Source: Rhynchospora pubera (lineage: Eukaryota > Streptophyta > Magnoliopsida > Poales > Cyperaceae). Taken from it: a stretch of DNA of 64,000 nt. This document shows, piece after piece, positions 50,217 through 63,331 of this stretch. Below the pieces are notes generated by a model that saw only the letters and a program-made list of their open reading frames with translations, did no database searches and was not told the DNA's origin. The stretch spans positions 47,542,812-47,606,811 of the forward strand of contig CM051461.1 in NCBI GenBank assembly GCA_028095005.1, given 5' to 3'. The position numbers were made by a program, and so were the translations under genes. Numbering within the stretch: position 1 is the stretch's first letter; the number at the start of each line of letters is the position of its first letter.

Positions 50217-51154
50217 CTTTCTCTGTTTTTTTTTTTTTTTAATCATGATCAATTGCTACTAGATTTTTAAGGTCAATTTTTTTCCGAGAAAGTATGCTAG
50301 AAAAATGTTATCGTAGTTAGGAAAAAACAAAAAGTTTCAATAGTATGAGCAAAAATATAAATTTCTCTTCGGCAATTAACTTTCAACAAAATATTCCTGC
50401 CTCGTACAAATCACTTAGCTCTGTCTCGGACAATTATCTTCCTAATTTTACAACACGTTGTAATAAAGTTATAAAAAAAATTAAATCCTTCTCAAGTATT
50501 ATTATAGTACCTGGAGGGTTGTCCTGGCTGAAAACTAGAAGCAATAATTATATGAAAACTAAACTGCGAAAACAAAGCACTCTCATGTTCATTATAAAAA
50601 AATTTTGGCAGAAACAGAGTGTGATGTTGTTACTGGATACCGCTATAAAAAGACTTCATGATACATAACATGACTTTTATCAAGTCAACAAACCAGGACA
50701 AAAACATTATCCTTACATATGACTGGCAAGCGTAATTTTGCCTTCAATTTTTTCTTCAAGGATATTTTGCTGTCCATTTTTTTTTTTATTGAAAATCAAG
50801 TTTTGTTTGGAATTCTTTAGTTGGAAGCAACCTTAAACTCAAGTCAGTCAATCTTAATTTTTTTTTCTTTCAATTGGCCCCTTAAACTTGACATATTAGT
50901 ACAATTAGACCGTCCGTTACAAATTATATGCCCATTAATATCTTAGGAATCATGCCGCTCTTGCTGGCAATTAATTGATGAAAGGGCACAGTTGAACTAG
51001 TTACCAAATGCAAAAATTAAATGGATTAATAAAAAAAAATGAAATTAGTTTCGCTAGTTCAGAGGCTTGATCGAACAAAAAAAAAAAAAAAAAAGATCTG
51101 AAATTGTAAATCAAAACGCAATAATTTGGGGGGATCAAAATAAGAGTTTCCATA
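50217..51154. other. No recognisable gene
   Basis: AT-rich with several A and T homopolymer runs. A short open stretch at 50345-50668 shows no protein-like composition, and I treat it as chance. Confidence 0.4.
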
Positions 51155-51295
51155 GGGTGCGTTTGGATCGTTGGAAGAAAGAAGAAGAAAAAAAATTATA
51201 AACAATCCAAACTCTTCACAAAGTTACACACTTTCCAATACTTCTTCCCACTTCTTCCCTTCTTCCCTTCTTCCCACACCTATCCAAACGCACCC
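51155..51295. mobile_element. Tourist-like MITE, copy 4
   Basis: Termini GGGTGCGTTTGGATCG and TATCCAAACGCACCC, flanked by ATA on both sides (51152-51154, 51296-51298). The interior block TTATAAACAATCCAAACTC is shared with the other copies. Confidence 0.75.
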
Positions 51296-51413
51296 ATAAG
51301 TCAGATTCAGAGTGTCTTTTCTGTTCGTATGTTTGTATTCCAATACATTACGGAGAACTTCCATTAATGTAGCTATCCGAAAATTACATATTTGTCATGA
51401 GGAATACTATTTG

Positions 51414-53142
51414 TAGAGGTGTCAATTTCGATCCGTTTCGAACGTTTCCGTTACGTTCCGTCCGGTACGGAACGGAAATGGAAGGGTTTTTTGTTACGTT
51501 TCAGCGTGCGGAACAGAAACGGAATGGTATGTGGTTTCGTCCAATTAGACGGAACAGAAGCGGAATGGCCCAATTACGTTATATTTATTAACGTTATTCC
51601 GTCGTCAGCCCAGTATTCCAGCCCAAGCCCAGTAGAGAGGAGCTGCTGAGAGGCGAACAAAAAGAGGTGCCCTAGCCATCTCTCTCGCAAGTATCGCCCC
51701 TCCACCTCTCGTCTCTCGCCTCCTCGATCTGACCCAAGAGAGAGAGAGACACACGACTGCCTCTCTGCCTCTCTTCTCACCCTCAATCACTCTCTCCCTC
51801 TCTCTCTTTCCATCTCGAATCCATTTCCCTCTTCACATTAATCTACTTGCAACCTTTGCTACACTTCTACTTATCTACCTTGCCACAGAGAGCGGCACCT
51901 GCAACCGCAACACTTGGTGAGCGCAAGAAGGATCCGGTTCTTTGTTAGAAGCCGTGGTCACAAAAAAGGCGACCTGTTCATTCCGGCACTGGCACCAATG
52001 CTTCCTACTGACCAGGCCTCCAATCCACTGAACTTATAGGAATAGGAATTCGAATGAAAAAGATTGAGGTTCAAGCTTACTGCCTCACAGCCACTCACCC
52101 ACCTCTGCCCTCCTCTCAAAACTGAACCCTTATCCTCTCACTCCTCTCAAAACCGAAGCACTTTCTTGCCTCAGCTAGCAAAAGACACGGCTAAGAATGC
52201 CGTGTTCTCAGATCTATGTTTCGGGCCTGAGAGCATCATCGCAACTCGCCTCGACTCTTTTGTTGACTGACTTTTCCCAAGGTTTTCTATTTCTTTTAAC
52301 TAAGTTATTTGAAGATATTTTACTGAAGTTTTGCTTGAGTTTTTAGTTTTTTCTTTCAGTTTGTTTTTTGGTATCTGGATATTTTCCAACATGAAGTTTA
52401 GCTTGAATTTTTCCTAATGCATACAAACATTAGGATTCTCTCTGGTGTAAATACTGTCCCTTCTCTTTTCTAATTTGTATTTTGATTTCTTATTTCATTT
52501 GCTTTTGTTGAGTGCTTATAAATTGTTTTGATGTTTTGATTAATTTAATGTGATTGGTTCTAAACTCTATTATGGTACCAAGGTACTGAGGTACTAGTAC
52601 TGGTACTGAGGTACTAAGGTACTGGTACTAGTAATATTTGAGGTACTGATTCGATTTGATTTTTGGGTTGATTTTTGCAACTTGATTATTTGTGCTCAGA
52701 CTTTGACATTTGAGGTTTTTAGTTTTACTATGAATCCAATTCTTTCACATTTCTTTGAATTTCTATCATTATTCTGAAAATTATAACTAATGCATTTTGT
52801 GTTGTTTCAACACTGACATTCTACCAGTAAGTGAGGATTTGAGAGATGGCACTAATATTCACATTTCGTCTATTGATAGTGTCATTTTAATTTTAGTGAG
52901 GATTTGAGAAATAACATTAATATTCTAACAAATATCTTTGGTTAATTTTTTTCTCTAATTTTTGGATTACTAACGTTTTTAACGTTAGTTCCGTTCAATT
53001 ACACAGAACATTAAACTAAAAGAAAATTTGTTACGTTTTAATAACGGAACGTCAACAGAACTGAATATAGTTACGTTGCAATGAACGGAACGTACACGGA
53101 AGTTACTATTTCCGTGTACGTTCTGCACGTTTGACAGCCCTA
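51414..53142. mobile_element. Non-autonomous hAT element (1729 bp)
   Basis: Ends TAGAGGTGTCAATTTCG and ACGTTTGACAGCCCTA are inverted, and the 8-bp duplication ACTATTTG is perfect (51406-51413 and 53143-53150). Subterminal regions are dense in ACGGAACG-type motifs. The interior at 51600-52270 is pyrimidine-rich and more GC-rich than its surroundings, like a gene 5' leader, either the remnant of a transposase gene or a captured host fragment. No transposase frame is seen. Confidence 0.85.
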
Positions 53143-53150
53143 ACTATTTG

Positions 53151-54545
53151 AGACGGGATCACACTCACTAGGTAGCTTCTACCTAGGTTATCTATATTTA
53201 ATAAAAAAAAGGTTATCTATATAATGAAAAAAAGGGGGACTGCACAAATATTGATGCAAATACAAGGCTGATCTGGGTGATCTTTTTCTTTGACTTTTCC
53301 CATTAATTATTTATCAAAAAATCTTTTTCTTTTGATTTCTTTGCTAAATTTCTTTCTATCTATTGTTTTTATATTGAATCACAAAGACCAAAAAATTAGC
53401 ATTTAAACGTTCAATAACCCAGGCAAACTAGTTATTATTAAAAATTAAGGATAATTTTTTTTGAGGGATAAGTAAAGGTAAATTCAGCATGTACTAAATA
53501 AAACAAAAATTTGAAGAAGACAACAACACAACGTTAATCAATATTCTGTGTGTACACTGGACGCGCGCCAAAAACTCAAAGACGTGAAAGTATCAATATC
53601 CACCCCCCCAACCAATCCCTATCCTCGACAGCCAACTCATTTGGTTGTACCGTCCTGTCCACTAAAACTGACCTTACGATCCGGATCCAAGGGCGTGTTA
53701 GAAAAAATACAGCGATTTGGTCCCTCTCTCCAGTACCCACCCTACCCGTCTCGAGTTAGGTTGAAAATCAGCGATTTTGCCGGTCCGTCGACTTCCTACC
53801 AAAAACACAACTATTTTCGCTTGTCTGATCAAGTTTGCCTCTCATCCCAATTTTCTTCTATTGAACGAAAGGTAAATCCTGTCATCTCTTAATCGTAGGT
53901 GCAGTCTGAGAGACGACTGAGGTTCTCCACCTTTAAAGGTAAATCATATCACCTCTCAAACTCTATGTTGCCTCTAAATTAGTAAAATTCACTAGTAATG
54001 CACAAATTTGATCTCCAATTTGCGCCTATTAATTCTTTTACTAGTGAATTCAGTGTCCAGTAACTTGAATTTTTTTCGTCAATTAATGGTTAATGGTTAC
54101 AGTACATAGACTATATTCAATCTTGTGTTTGAAATATATTATGTCTTCTTTTTTTTTTTAATTATAGGCCGAGTAATAATTTGTCACAAGATATATCGAA
54201 GGAGAACTTTGGGTGCTACGGTAACTTTGAACACATACAGTAAGTGCATTAAAATGAAGTTTAAAATGATGTCGATGTAATGATGTTTATGTAATTTCCT
54301 TTTTTTTTTGCAGCAATGTGTTAATTGTAGAAGACTAGACAAGATTTAGAGTAATAAATTAGATTAACGATTTTTTAAAATTCGAAAAAAATACTTACAA
54401 ATTTTTTAAAAATTAAAATTTTTGTCGGCAAAGAGATTTCAATATGGAGATCATATTTGACGGTTTGGATCGGTCATTTGAACTTTCAAAATTGAGATCT
54501 GACGGGGTTTAACCGGGATTCCGGTCAAAGCGCTTTGATTGGAGG

Positions 54546-54547
<2 letters not shown>
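53151..54547. other. No gene; partial foldback copy at the right
   Basis: No supported gene. 54360-54545 is about half of a foldback element of the family at 8302 (TCGGCAAAGAGATTTCAATA and the flanking core). Confidence 0.4.
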
Positions 54548-54617
<70 letters not shown>

Positions 54618-55330
54618 GATTGATAAAATACACTCTGGTGTATGGATCGTCTCTCGTACACCAGAGTCGTTTATGAAATCCAAAAATCAAACAGTCGATC
54701 CAAACCGTTCAAGTTATTCTCCATATTGAAAAACTCTCGGAGACCAAATTTTACCATTTTTCGAATTTTTTTGCTATATATTATGATATTTTCAAAAAAC
54801 ACTACAATTGGAGTATTTCAGGCCCTCCAATTTGAAAATATTATAATATATAGCAAAAAAATTCGAAAAAATATAAAATTTGGTCTCCGAGAGTTTTTCA
54901 ATATGGAGAACAAGTTGAACGGTTCGGATCGACCGTTTGATTTTTGGATTTCATAAATGACTCTGGTGTACGAGGACGATCCGTACACCAGAGTGTATTT
55001 TATCACCCCTCTATATATATATATATATATATATACATGAGAATGGCTAACGAGCCATCAATTTTCCATCGACTCGTTTTTTAAAATTCAAAATTCAAAC
55101 GGTCGATCCAAATCGTTCAAGTTGGTCACAATATTGAAATATCGTTGGTGACCAAATTTTACATTTTTTCAAATTTGTTCGCTATTTATTATGATATTTT
55201 CAAATTGGAGTACCTGAAATACTTTAATCATAATATTTTTTAAAAATATCGTAATAAATAGCAAAAATATATGAAAAAATATAAAATTTCGACGGTTAAA
55301 ATTTACTAACCTTATCAATACGGTATTAAT
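54548..55330. mobile_element. Microsatellite-flanked foldback element
   Basis: A (TC)n run (about 54550-54587) and a (TA)n run lead into a foldback at about 54615-55010. Its ends are inverted (left GATAAAATACACTCTGGTGT, right ACACCAGAGTGTATTTTATC). A second (TA)n run and a further half-copy (about 55035-55300) follow. The core AAATTTTA...TTCGAATTTTTTTGCTATAT is the one found in the elements at 8302 and 62885. Confidence 0.65.
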
Positions 55331-56569
55331 CACGGATATTTATTAATCGGACGGTTGTGATGCCCTCTCTCTCCAGTTCCAGCGGAGCATATCATTCCCC
55401 AGTCCCCACCATCCCTTGTAATTCGTAAATATCTTCTTGTAGCTTCCTGTTTTACTCTCTCTCTATGGTGCCGCGGCGGCTTGACAGTAATCAGATTATC
55501 TACCTTGTGGATCGACAGGCGGCGATAGACACATGGAAGATGAAGATTTAGAAGTCGAAACGGCCTCGTATAACTGAAATTATCCATTTATCCTGCACGG
55601 AAGAGAGAGGTTGCTCCTAGCTTTGGAGTATTCCAACTGGGATTTGAGATTTGAGAAGAAGAGGTGCTTTGGGGAGCTATTAAGTATTAACCATGTTGGA
55701 GCCGGAGACGGTAGGAGTGTACTGGTACTTCAAATTGTACAGAGGTATTAAGTCTTTGCTTTTTCTTTCATTTTGTCTCAATGTTGTGATTGGGGAAGCT
55801 ATAAACTGCTTTTAGACCATAAATGTGGTGTTTGGTGTCGTAATCTTGGTCACCTAATTTTATTTGGCGGTTCTGAAATATTGTTGATATTTAGATTGAC
55901 TTAAAGTTCCAAATTGGCAAACAATATACATAAGTGAATTTCAAATTGACTAATAATATGAACTGGCAGTTAAAATAATCCTGAAAAGACTTGAAATTTC
56001 CAATTTGTTTGAACTTGAACAGATATGAGTGAACTATGGGAAGATGGAGATGCTGTTTAAATGGATGATAAATCTAAGAATTACAAAATTGGGCATAAAA
56101 AGATGTAGTCAAACCTAAGCAATAATAATTTTGGCCATTATTGCTACAGTTATTTAAATGATAAATGGTGTATAAAATAGACCTTAATTAATATATTATT
56201 TTTGAGAATTTACATCAAAAGTAAACTTGCTTTTCCATCACACACTACTAGTAGTGAAGCCAATCTGGGTACCACTATACTAATCAACAGGAGCACTCAA
56301 GAAGTTAAACATGTCACTGCTATTCCATAACATATGCTTGATTATATCACTTTGGCCAAATTAGAATTTAAGTCAAGCAAACTCGTATGCAAAAAAAAAA
56401 AGTAATAGAAATAGAATAAAATAAATAAAAAGGAATGTGAAAAATATTTCTATGCAATTTACTGATAAAAGTATAACAATTCTTGTCTGCAGAAAACTGG
56501 CAGTTTATTTCCGTGAAGAGACAATTAAAAGTACAACAATGTATATCACAAAGTAAAGGGATTGATAAA
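55331..56569. other. No recognisable gene
   Basis: A stretch at 55340-55750 has slightly higher GC and a leader-like composition, but no supported frame. The rest is AT-rich and downstream of gene 3. Confidence 0.35.
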
Positions 56570-59500
56570 TTATTTTGCTGTGGGACCTGGTGCCGTCATG
56601 CCATCCATATAATCCATTTCAAAAATACCGTTCTGACTAACATCACTCATGAAATTGTCATTCCTTGAATAATTATATGGGTTCCCCTCTGTGGAGATCT
56701 CCAAATCAAGGCTTTCCTTGAGTTCTGCAACTACAACACTCATTGTAGGCCTCTGAACAGAACTGTGCTCAGTGCACTTGCGTGCCAGCTCAGTAACTTT
56801 CCAAACAGAGTTTATATCATACTGCCCATGCAATCTTGGGTCCACTATGCTTTTAATGTCTCCTTTGGATAGTTTTTGACTTACCCATTTTGCCAGATGG
56901 CCTCCTTCTGGGCCTGCTATTATAGGGGGCTTGCCAGTAATTATCTCTAGCAGAACGACTCCAAAGCCGTATACATCACTTTTTTGGCTTAGCTGGTATG
57001 ATTGAGAATACCTGAAAGTGCATATTTAATGACATCTGATGAGATTGTTTAATTCATTTTCAACAAATAGATTTTTTTTATCTAAAGCAGCAGATGTTAT
57101 ATATTACAATTCAGATGGTGTAACAAAATGTAACCTATGTCCAAACTGAAGGATTTCACTGATTTTGATGTTTGTCATTAGTTACTGTACAACTACCAAG
57201 GCAATTTTGTGATAAATTAGTCTTTAATCAGTGAAGGAGAAATAATTTTGTATATGATGAAAAAGCTGGTTATGATGATAATAAATTTTTTTGAGGGTTT
57301 ATGATGATAATAAATTTAAAAAAATGGGTATCTATATCAAAATAAAAACGACAAGAGGTCTTACTCAGGGTCCAGATAGCCTGGTGTGCCAACTACTGCA
57401 GTTGAAACATGACTATTTGCATTGTTAAAAGCTCTGGAGAGCCCAAAATCAGCAATCTTTGCATCAAGATTTGAATTTAAAAGAATGTTGTTGGTCTTCA
57501 CATCTCTATGGATTAGTGGTGGATTACACGACTTATGCAAATACTCCAACCCTTCATTGTGATTGAAATGATAATAGCACTTAGTTATATGGTGGTTTTT
57601 CAATCTAGTCATGCCAAATTTTGTGATATGATCTGTAATTGAATCTGTATTGGTCTCTCTAGTTTTCATTTTTGTTATATAACATATATTTTAATATAAG
57701 TAAACATTGAGAGGTTTTTGGGACAAAAGGCTTAGTTGTTGTTGTTGTTGTAAACATTGAGAGGTTTTTGAAGAATTATGGTAGTAGTTATTGAATCATT
57801 ATATTCAGCATTCTTGTCTGATTTACTGTATCCAAACCCCAAAGTATATTTAATTGCTCAAAATTTCGGATGTTGAAATGCTGTTGTACCTTGAGCAGAT
57901 TCGCATGCAACTCGGAGCCGTTGTTTCCAAGTCAAAGGCCTTCCATTATCTGTAATTAATTAATGGGATGAATTCTCAAACCCTAATTAATCTTTGCCAA
58001 GGTAATGATTTCATTAACCTCTCGTTATTATAATATACCATGATTGAGTATGAAGTAATACCTCTGAGCTTATCTTGTAGGGTTCCTTCTTGCATGTACT
58101 CATACACTAGTGCCATGCAATCTCCATCCATAGAATAGCCCAGCAGTGACACCAAGTTCTTATGATGAACTCTTGTTAAATTTTGAGCCTGAAAAGAAAG
58201 AAAAATAAAATAAAAAGAATAAATCCTTTAACATATTTTCTCTAAATAGTTCTGTTGGCTGCTTTAAGATTAGTTTTTTCAAAGAAAAAAAAATAGTTTT
58301 TTCAAAGAAAAAAAAATAGTTTCTTTTAAGGAAAAAAAAAATCTAAATATATCAGACTTATCAGTAAAATACAGCTTGTTTGGGTATCGCCTTGGGCTAG
58401 GGTGAAAGTAGGAAATATAAGATAAAATGGTTACCTCAGCTAAGAACTCTTTCACTCCTTGTGATGATGTATGAGAACGCATCTTCACTGCAACTTGAGT
58501 TCCATTTTCCAGAAGACCCGCATACACACTTCCAAATCCTCCAGTGCCAATATTATTTTGGAAACTATTTGTGATTTTTTTCAGATCATTGTATGTAAAT
58601 TGTCGGTTCTCAAAATTTAACATCCCTTCGCCTGATCCTCTTGGCTTGGATATGTTTGTATAATTTTTACCAGCATTGTTTCCATGAAAACCATTTGCTG
58701 CTGGGTTATATGCAAAGTTTCCCGCATTGCTATTTCTCAGAGGGGAAGATCCGGTGTTTTCATTTGGTTTTGGTATATATATTTGATTGTCTGCAAAATG
58801 AGAAGATTTAGAGGTGTTACAGGTGTATATCACTTCAGCATCGTATTTTAAAATGCAAATTGAAAGGTAAATTTAAGCTGATGCTGAAGTGAGCTTATTT
58901 TTTATTTTTTAATTCAGGAAGATGTTTTCCAGTAGTTAATTCATATTCATTAGCTGGTATTGGATTTTATCACCTAAATTAACAAAATAAAAATTGAAGA
59001 AATGCACTTATATAACTATAGAAAACCAGGATCAGAATTAGACCCAAAGTGGTACAGTTTAGGACAATCTGAAATATATGATCAAAATTACAGGCCTGTT
59101 TAATGATATAATTAGTTGGCATTAATTGTACGTTTTGACAGCACATTGAGTAGCAACATTAAACTAAAAAACAGTTTTTTATCCATCTAAAGGAGAAAAG
59201 TAGAAAAAATGCAGAACCTACCAGGGCGCTTTCTCAAACAGAGAACAAGTATAATTGCGACTGCCAGTAGAAGCAGCACAACTGCTCCAACAACTGCTAT
59301 TATAACTACCGGTGCTTTCTTTTTGTTACTCTGCTGTGTAAAATCTCCCAATCTAAGAAGTGAATAAAAATTGAAAAGGCCCAAAGAATTAGATGCTTCG
59401 AATAGTTCAGGTCTGTCTTTTTTCAAAAACAAGGCCCAACGTAGGATTTCACTCGAAATCCTGTGCAAGTATTATTTGTAGGCTTGTAGCTCGTGGTGAA

Positions 59501-62500
59501 ATAGAACAAGATTACAAGAATGTAATTAGTTTTAATCACTCGAATGAAGTATGCTTTTATTGGACTAGGACTTGTATATTATTCTGGGCCATGTCTGAAA
59601 CACTGCGACGATCGAGTAGTAATAAATAATATAACCCTTGAGTAAAGACAAAATTTCCAGTCATTTTATACCTCGTTTGAGTGATATATCATATATGACA
59701 AGGAATTAATTTACATGCACCATTCAAACACAATAAAACATACTTAGATTTAAATGTCAGAGTCCCGTCTTGTTGTTTCTTCTGAAGACCAGGAGGAAGC
59801 ATAGATGAAATATTTTTATTTCCTGTTATGTCCCTGAAAATTGTTTTAAATAATTATCATAAAGTGAGCATTTTTCTTGTTTAAGCAAAATATTAAATAA
59901 TGCCAACACCTACAGGTATGTGAGAGCAACTAGCTGATCAAGGTAAGTCCCTAGAACCCCTGACAAGTCGTTACCAGACAAGTCCCTGAAGAAAGGAAAA
60001 AGACAAGGCAAAAGGAATATGAGGTGGCAAAAAAGGTGCAATCTACCAATGTATCTGGAAAAATATATAACGGTAAATATTTAAAGCAAGATAACAGTCT
60101 AATCTTTTCTAGGATATTAAATGCACTTACAAAGAAACGAGAGCAGTCAAATTTCCGAAAGATGATATTAGTTCACCTGTCAAGCCAGCAGAAGATAGAT
60201 TTCTAAAAAAAAAAAAAAATTAAACAGTTAGTCTTTGGTAACTTCTTGTTCCAAAGTAAACACAAAATTGTTGAGATTGTAATTAGATTACTAAGCCTTA
60301 TATATCTTGTAAGAATTTAAAAATAAAAATAACTTGCAGTTACGTACAAGTGAGTGATCCTGGGAACGTTGGAGTATATGGTGCAGCCAAGACCTGTCCA
60401 GGGGTAGTCTATAGGAACGCATGGATCACCGTTCCATCCTATGGTCACTTTATAATTCTCCTTGATTGCATTAATAGCAATAACTACGAGTAAAATTTCC
60501 TTTATAAATTTGCTATTTAACCATGGATTTGAAATACAGATAGGTGTAATGTGTGAAATATGGTTCTTAAGAGCCGGGTTTCTGTCCTAGCTAGTTGTAG
60601 CCTTGTACGGATGTGAAATAGAATAAGAGAATAAGAGAATAAATTTATTATAAACAATCCAAACTCTTTACAAAATTATACACTTTCCAATACTTCTTTC
60701 CACTTCTTTCCTTATTCATCTTATTCTCACACTATCCAAACGGAGCCTAAGTTTTGAAGGAAAAGCATTTTTTTTTTAAAAAAAAATTTAATCCATTTAC
60801 TGTGTTGAGCTCTACAAATGGGGACTGAAGATCTATTGAACTAATTTAAAATTTCACACCAGTCCATGCAAGTTCAGTAGGAACGTACACAAGGATCTCC
60901 GCTCCAGTCACTTTTTACTTTGTATACATGGATTTAATATTATTAATGGCAGTAACTGCAATTGAAATCACATGCATTATCAATCTATTAATTGATCAAA
61001 CAATAATATAGAATGTATGTTTGATCATATATATTAGAGATCACCTTTGGAACTCCGGGGTGTTACAACAGAGATGGAAACTATCAGTGGAAACTGGAAC
61101 GAGAAAGTAAAGAACGGTGGAAAAACAGAATGTGAAAACATTTAGGAAAGCAACATTGAGCCCAAGTCCAAATAATCTATTTGGTTAGAGAATTAGAATT
61201 GTGGAGATTTTTTTGTTACAGATATTTTTGTTTAAATGTCAGTGGAACTAGATATTTTTCATGAATACATGCATCTCTATATTTTTTTTTGGAAGATTTT
61301 TTTTAAATAGTTAATAAAATATTTAAAGGTCTAGTATTTCATCCACTACTATCTATTATAAATATAAGTTACTAGTCTCCATATTAATCGCAGAAGCAAG
61401 GAAACAAGCTCTTATTGTAAATTTGTAATAAGTGATACGTATAGAGGTGTCAACGGTACGCGTTTACCGTTTGCCACTACGTTTCAACATAAACGAAACG
61501 ATTAACGATATGTTGAAATGTTCCGTATTCTTAAACGAAACGGTAGACGGAATACCGAATCGTACCGTTTCGACCATTTCAGTCTCATTTCAAACCGTTT
61601 CATGTGTATTTTCTGAAGTGGCACGGTAAACGAAACGAAATTATGTGCCGTTTCGTTTACGAAATGGTTAACGGAATGGTTTTCTATACCGTTTTTTTTA
61701 CGAAACGGCAACGGTTTGAGTCTTTTCCGTGTTTTTTCAACACGTTTGACAGGCCTAGATACGTACTAGTGTGCCGAGTGCTAAGTACGCAGGTGTAGGA
61801 ATATTAAGTACTAATAGAGTTTGATTTAGTGTTGGATGCTTGATATTTGAGTTGTAGAAATAATTAAAACAATATTTTGAGTGATAATTAAAAGATAATT
61901 TCAATATATTGTATCTTTACACCCAAAAAAAATGAAGTATCTTAAACAGTGAACTTTTAATAAAAAGGAATGAAAATTTTCTTCTGGTTACATGACCAAA
62001 ACCTATGATTAATGTAGTTCACAAAAAAAATAAATGATAAAATAATAAAAAGCTCCCTGATGCACAAATTCCGGGTTTCCAATTTTGAAAATTAAAGAGG
62101 TCTTAGATTAAGGAATAATCAAACTTACCATCAGCAATGTAGGTGGGGATCCCAGTGGCGGGTGTAATGACATACAGCTCAATGGCATTCAATATTGGAG
62201 GAAGAGTTGACTTTGAAGTCGCTTTAAGCGACATATAATATGCAGTGCGACCTGTGTCCCTGTACCTTACCCATCCTGACGTAAGATTACTTGGTGCATA
62301 TAAATATTTAAACAATGGGTCTTGGGAGAGTATATCGAACTCCCTATAATCAGTGCGTGGTATGTCCTGGATTTCACCGATGTGAAGAATTATTAAAAAT
62401 TCAACGGATTCATTATCACCAGTCCAGGAGATATTAAGGGATTGATTGGTGCTTGAAGTGGTGGCAGCAGTTTGCATCACGATAGAGGGGGTCGCATAGT

Positions 62501-62850
62501 CTGGGTCGGGCTGCACAATGGAGTTGGTTGAGATAGATGACCATGTGTCCAATGTGTAGTTCCTCCAAAATCGGTCATATGGATCATTAGGGTACCTATT
62601 TTTGTTTTTTTAATCAAGTGGTGCAAGAAGAATATGAGTGCTGACCATCTTTGTATTATTAATTATTTTGATTGAATTGCTTTCAAGAAAGTATATCATA
62701 ATTACCTGATATTTTCTTTTTATTCTCTTATAAACAGAACATGATTTTCAATGGGTAAATTTGTATCCATTTTTTCTTATCCTTTTGAGTTTGGAGGACC
62801 TAATAGAGAATTAACACGTTTCAATTATAGTATATATATTACTTCGGTAG

Positions 62851-62889
<39 letters not shown>

Positions 62890-63286
62890 TTGGCTAAAGT
62901 ATACTCCAGCATATAGATAGCCAGTATGCTGGAGTCGTTTCTCACAATCTAAAATGCATACAGTCAATCCGAAGCTTTCAAATTATTCTCCATATTAAAA
63001 TCTCCTAGGAAACTAAAATTTATATTTTTTCGAATTTTTTTACTATATATTATGCTATTTTAAAAAAACATTGTAAAGGAGTTGTAAAGGAGTATTTCTG
63101 ACCATTCAATTTTAAAATAGCATAATATATAGCAAAATATTCAAAAAAATGTAAAATTTGGTCTTGAAAAATATTTTTATATGGAGAACAACTTGAACGG
63201 TTTGGATCGACTGTTTGAATTTTAAATTTTGAGAAACGACTCCAGCATACGGATTTAATCCGTATGCTGGAGTATACTTTAGCCAA

Positions 63287-63331
<45 letters not shown>

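Noticed and set aside
53548..53892. Open frame of 114 codons on the plus strand.
   Set aside because: No recognisable domain, no homologous copy in the window, and an overlapping frame of similar quality; likely chance.
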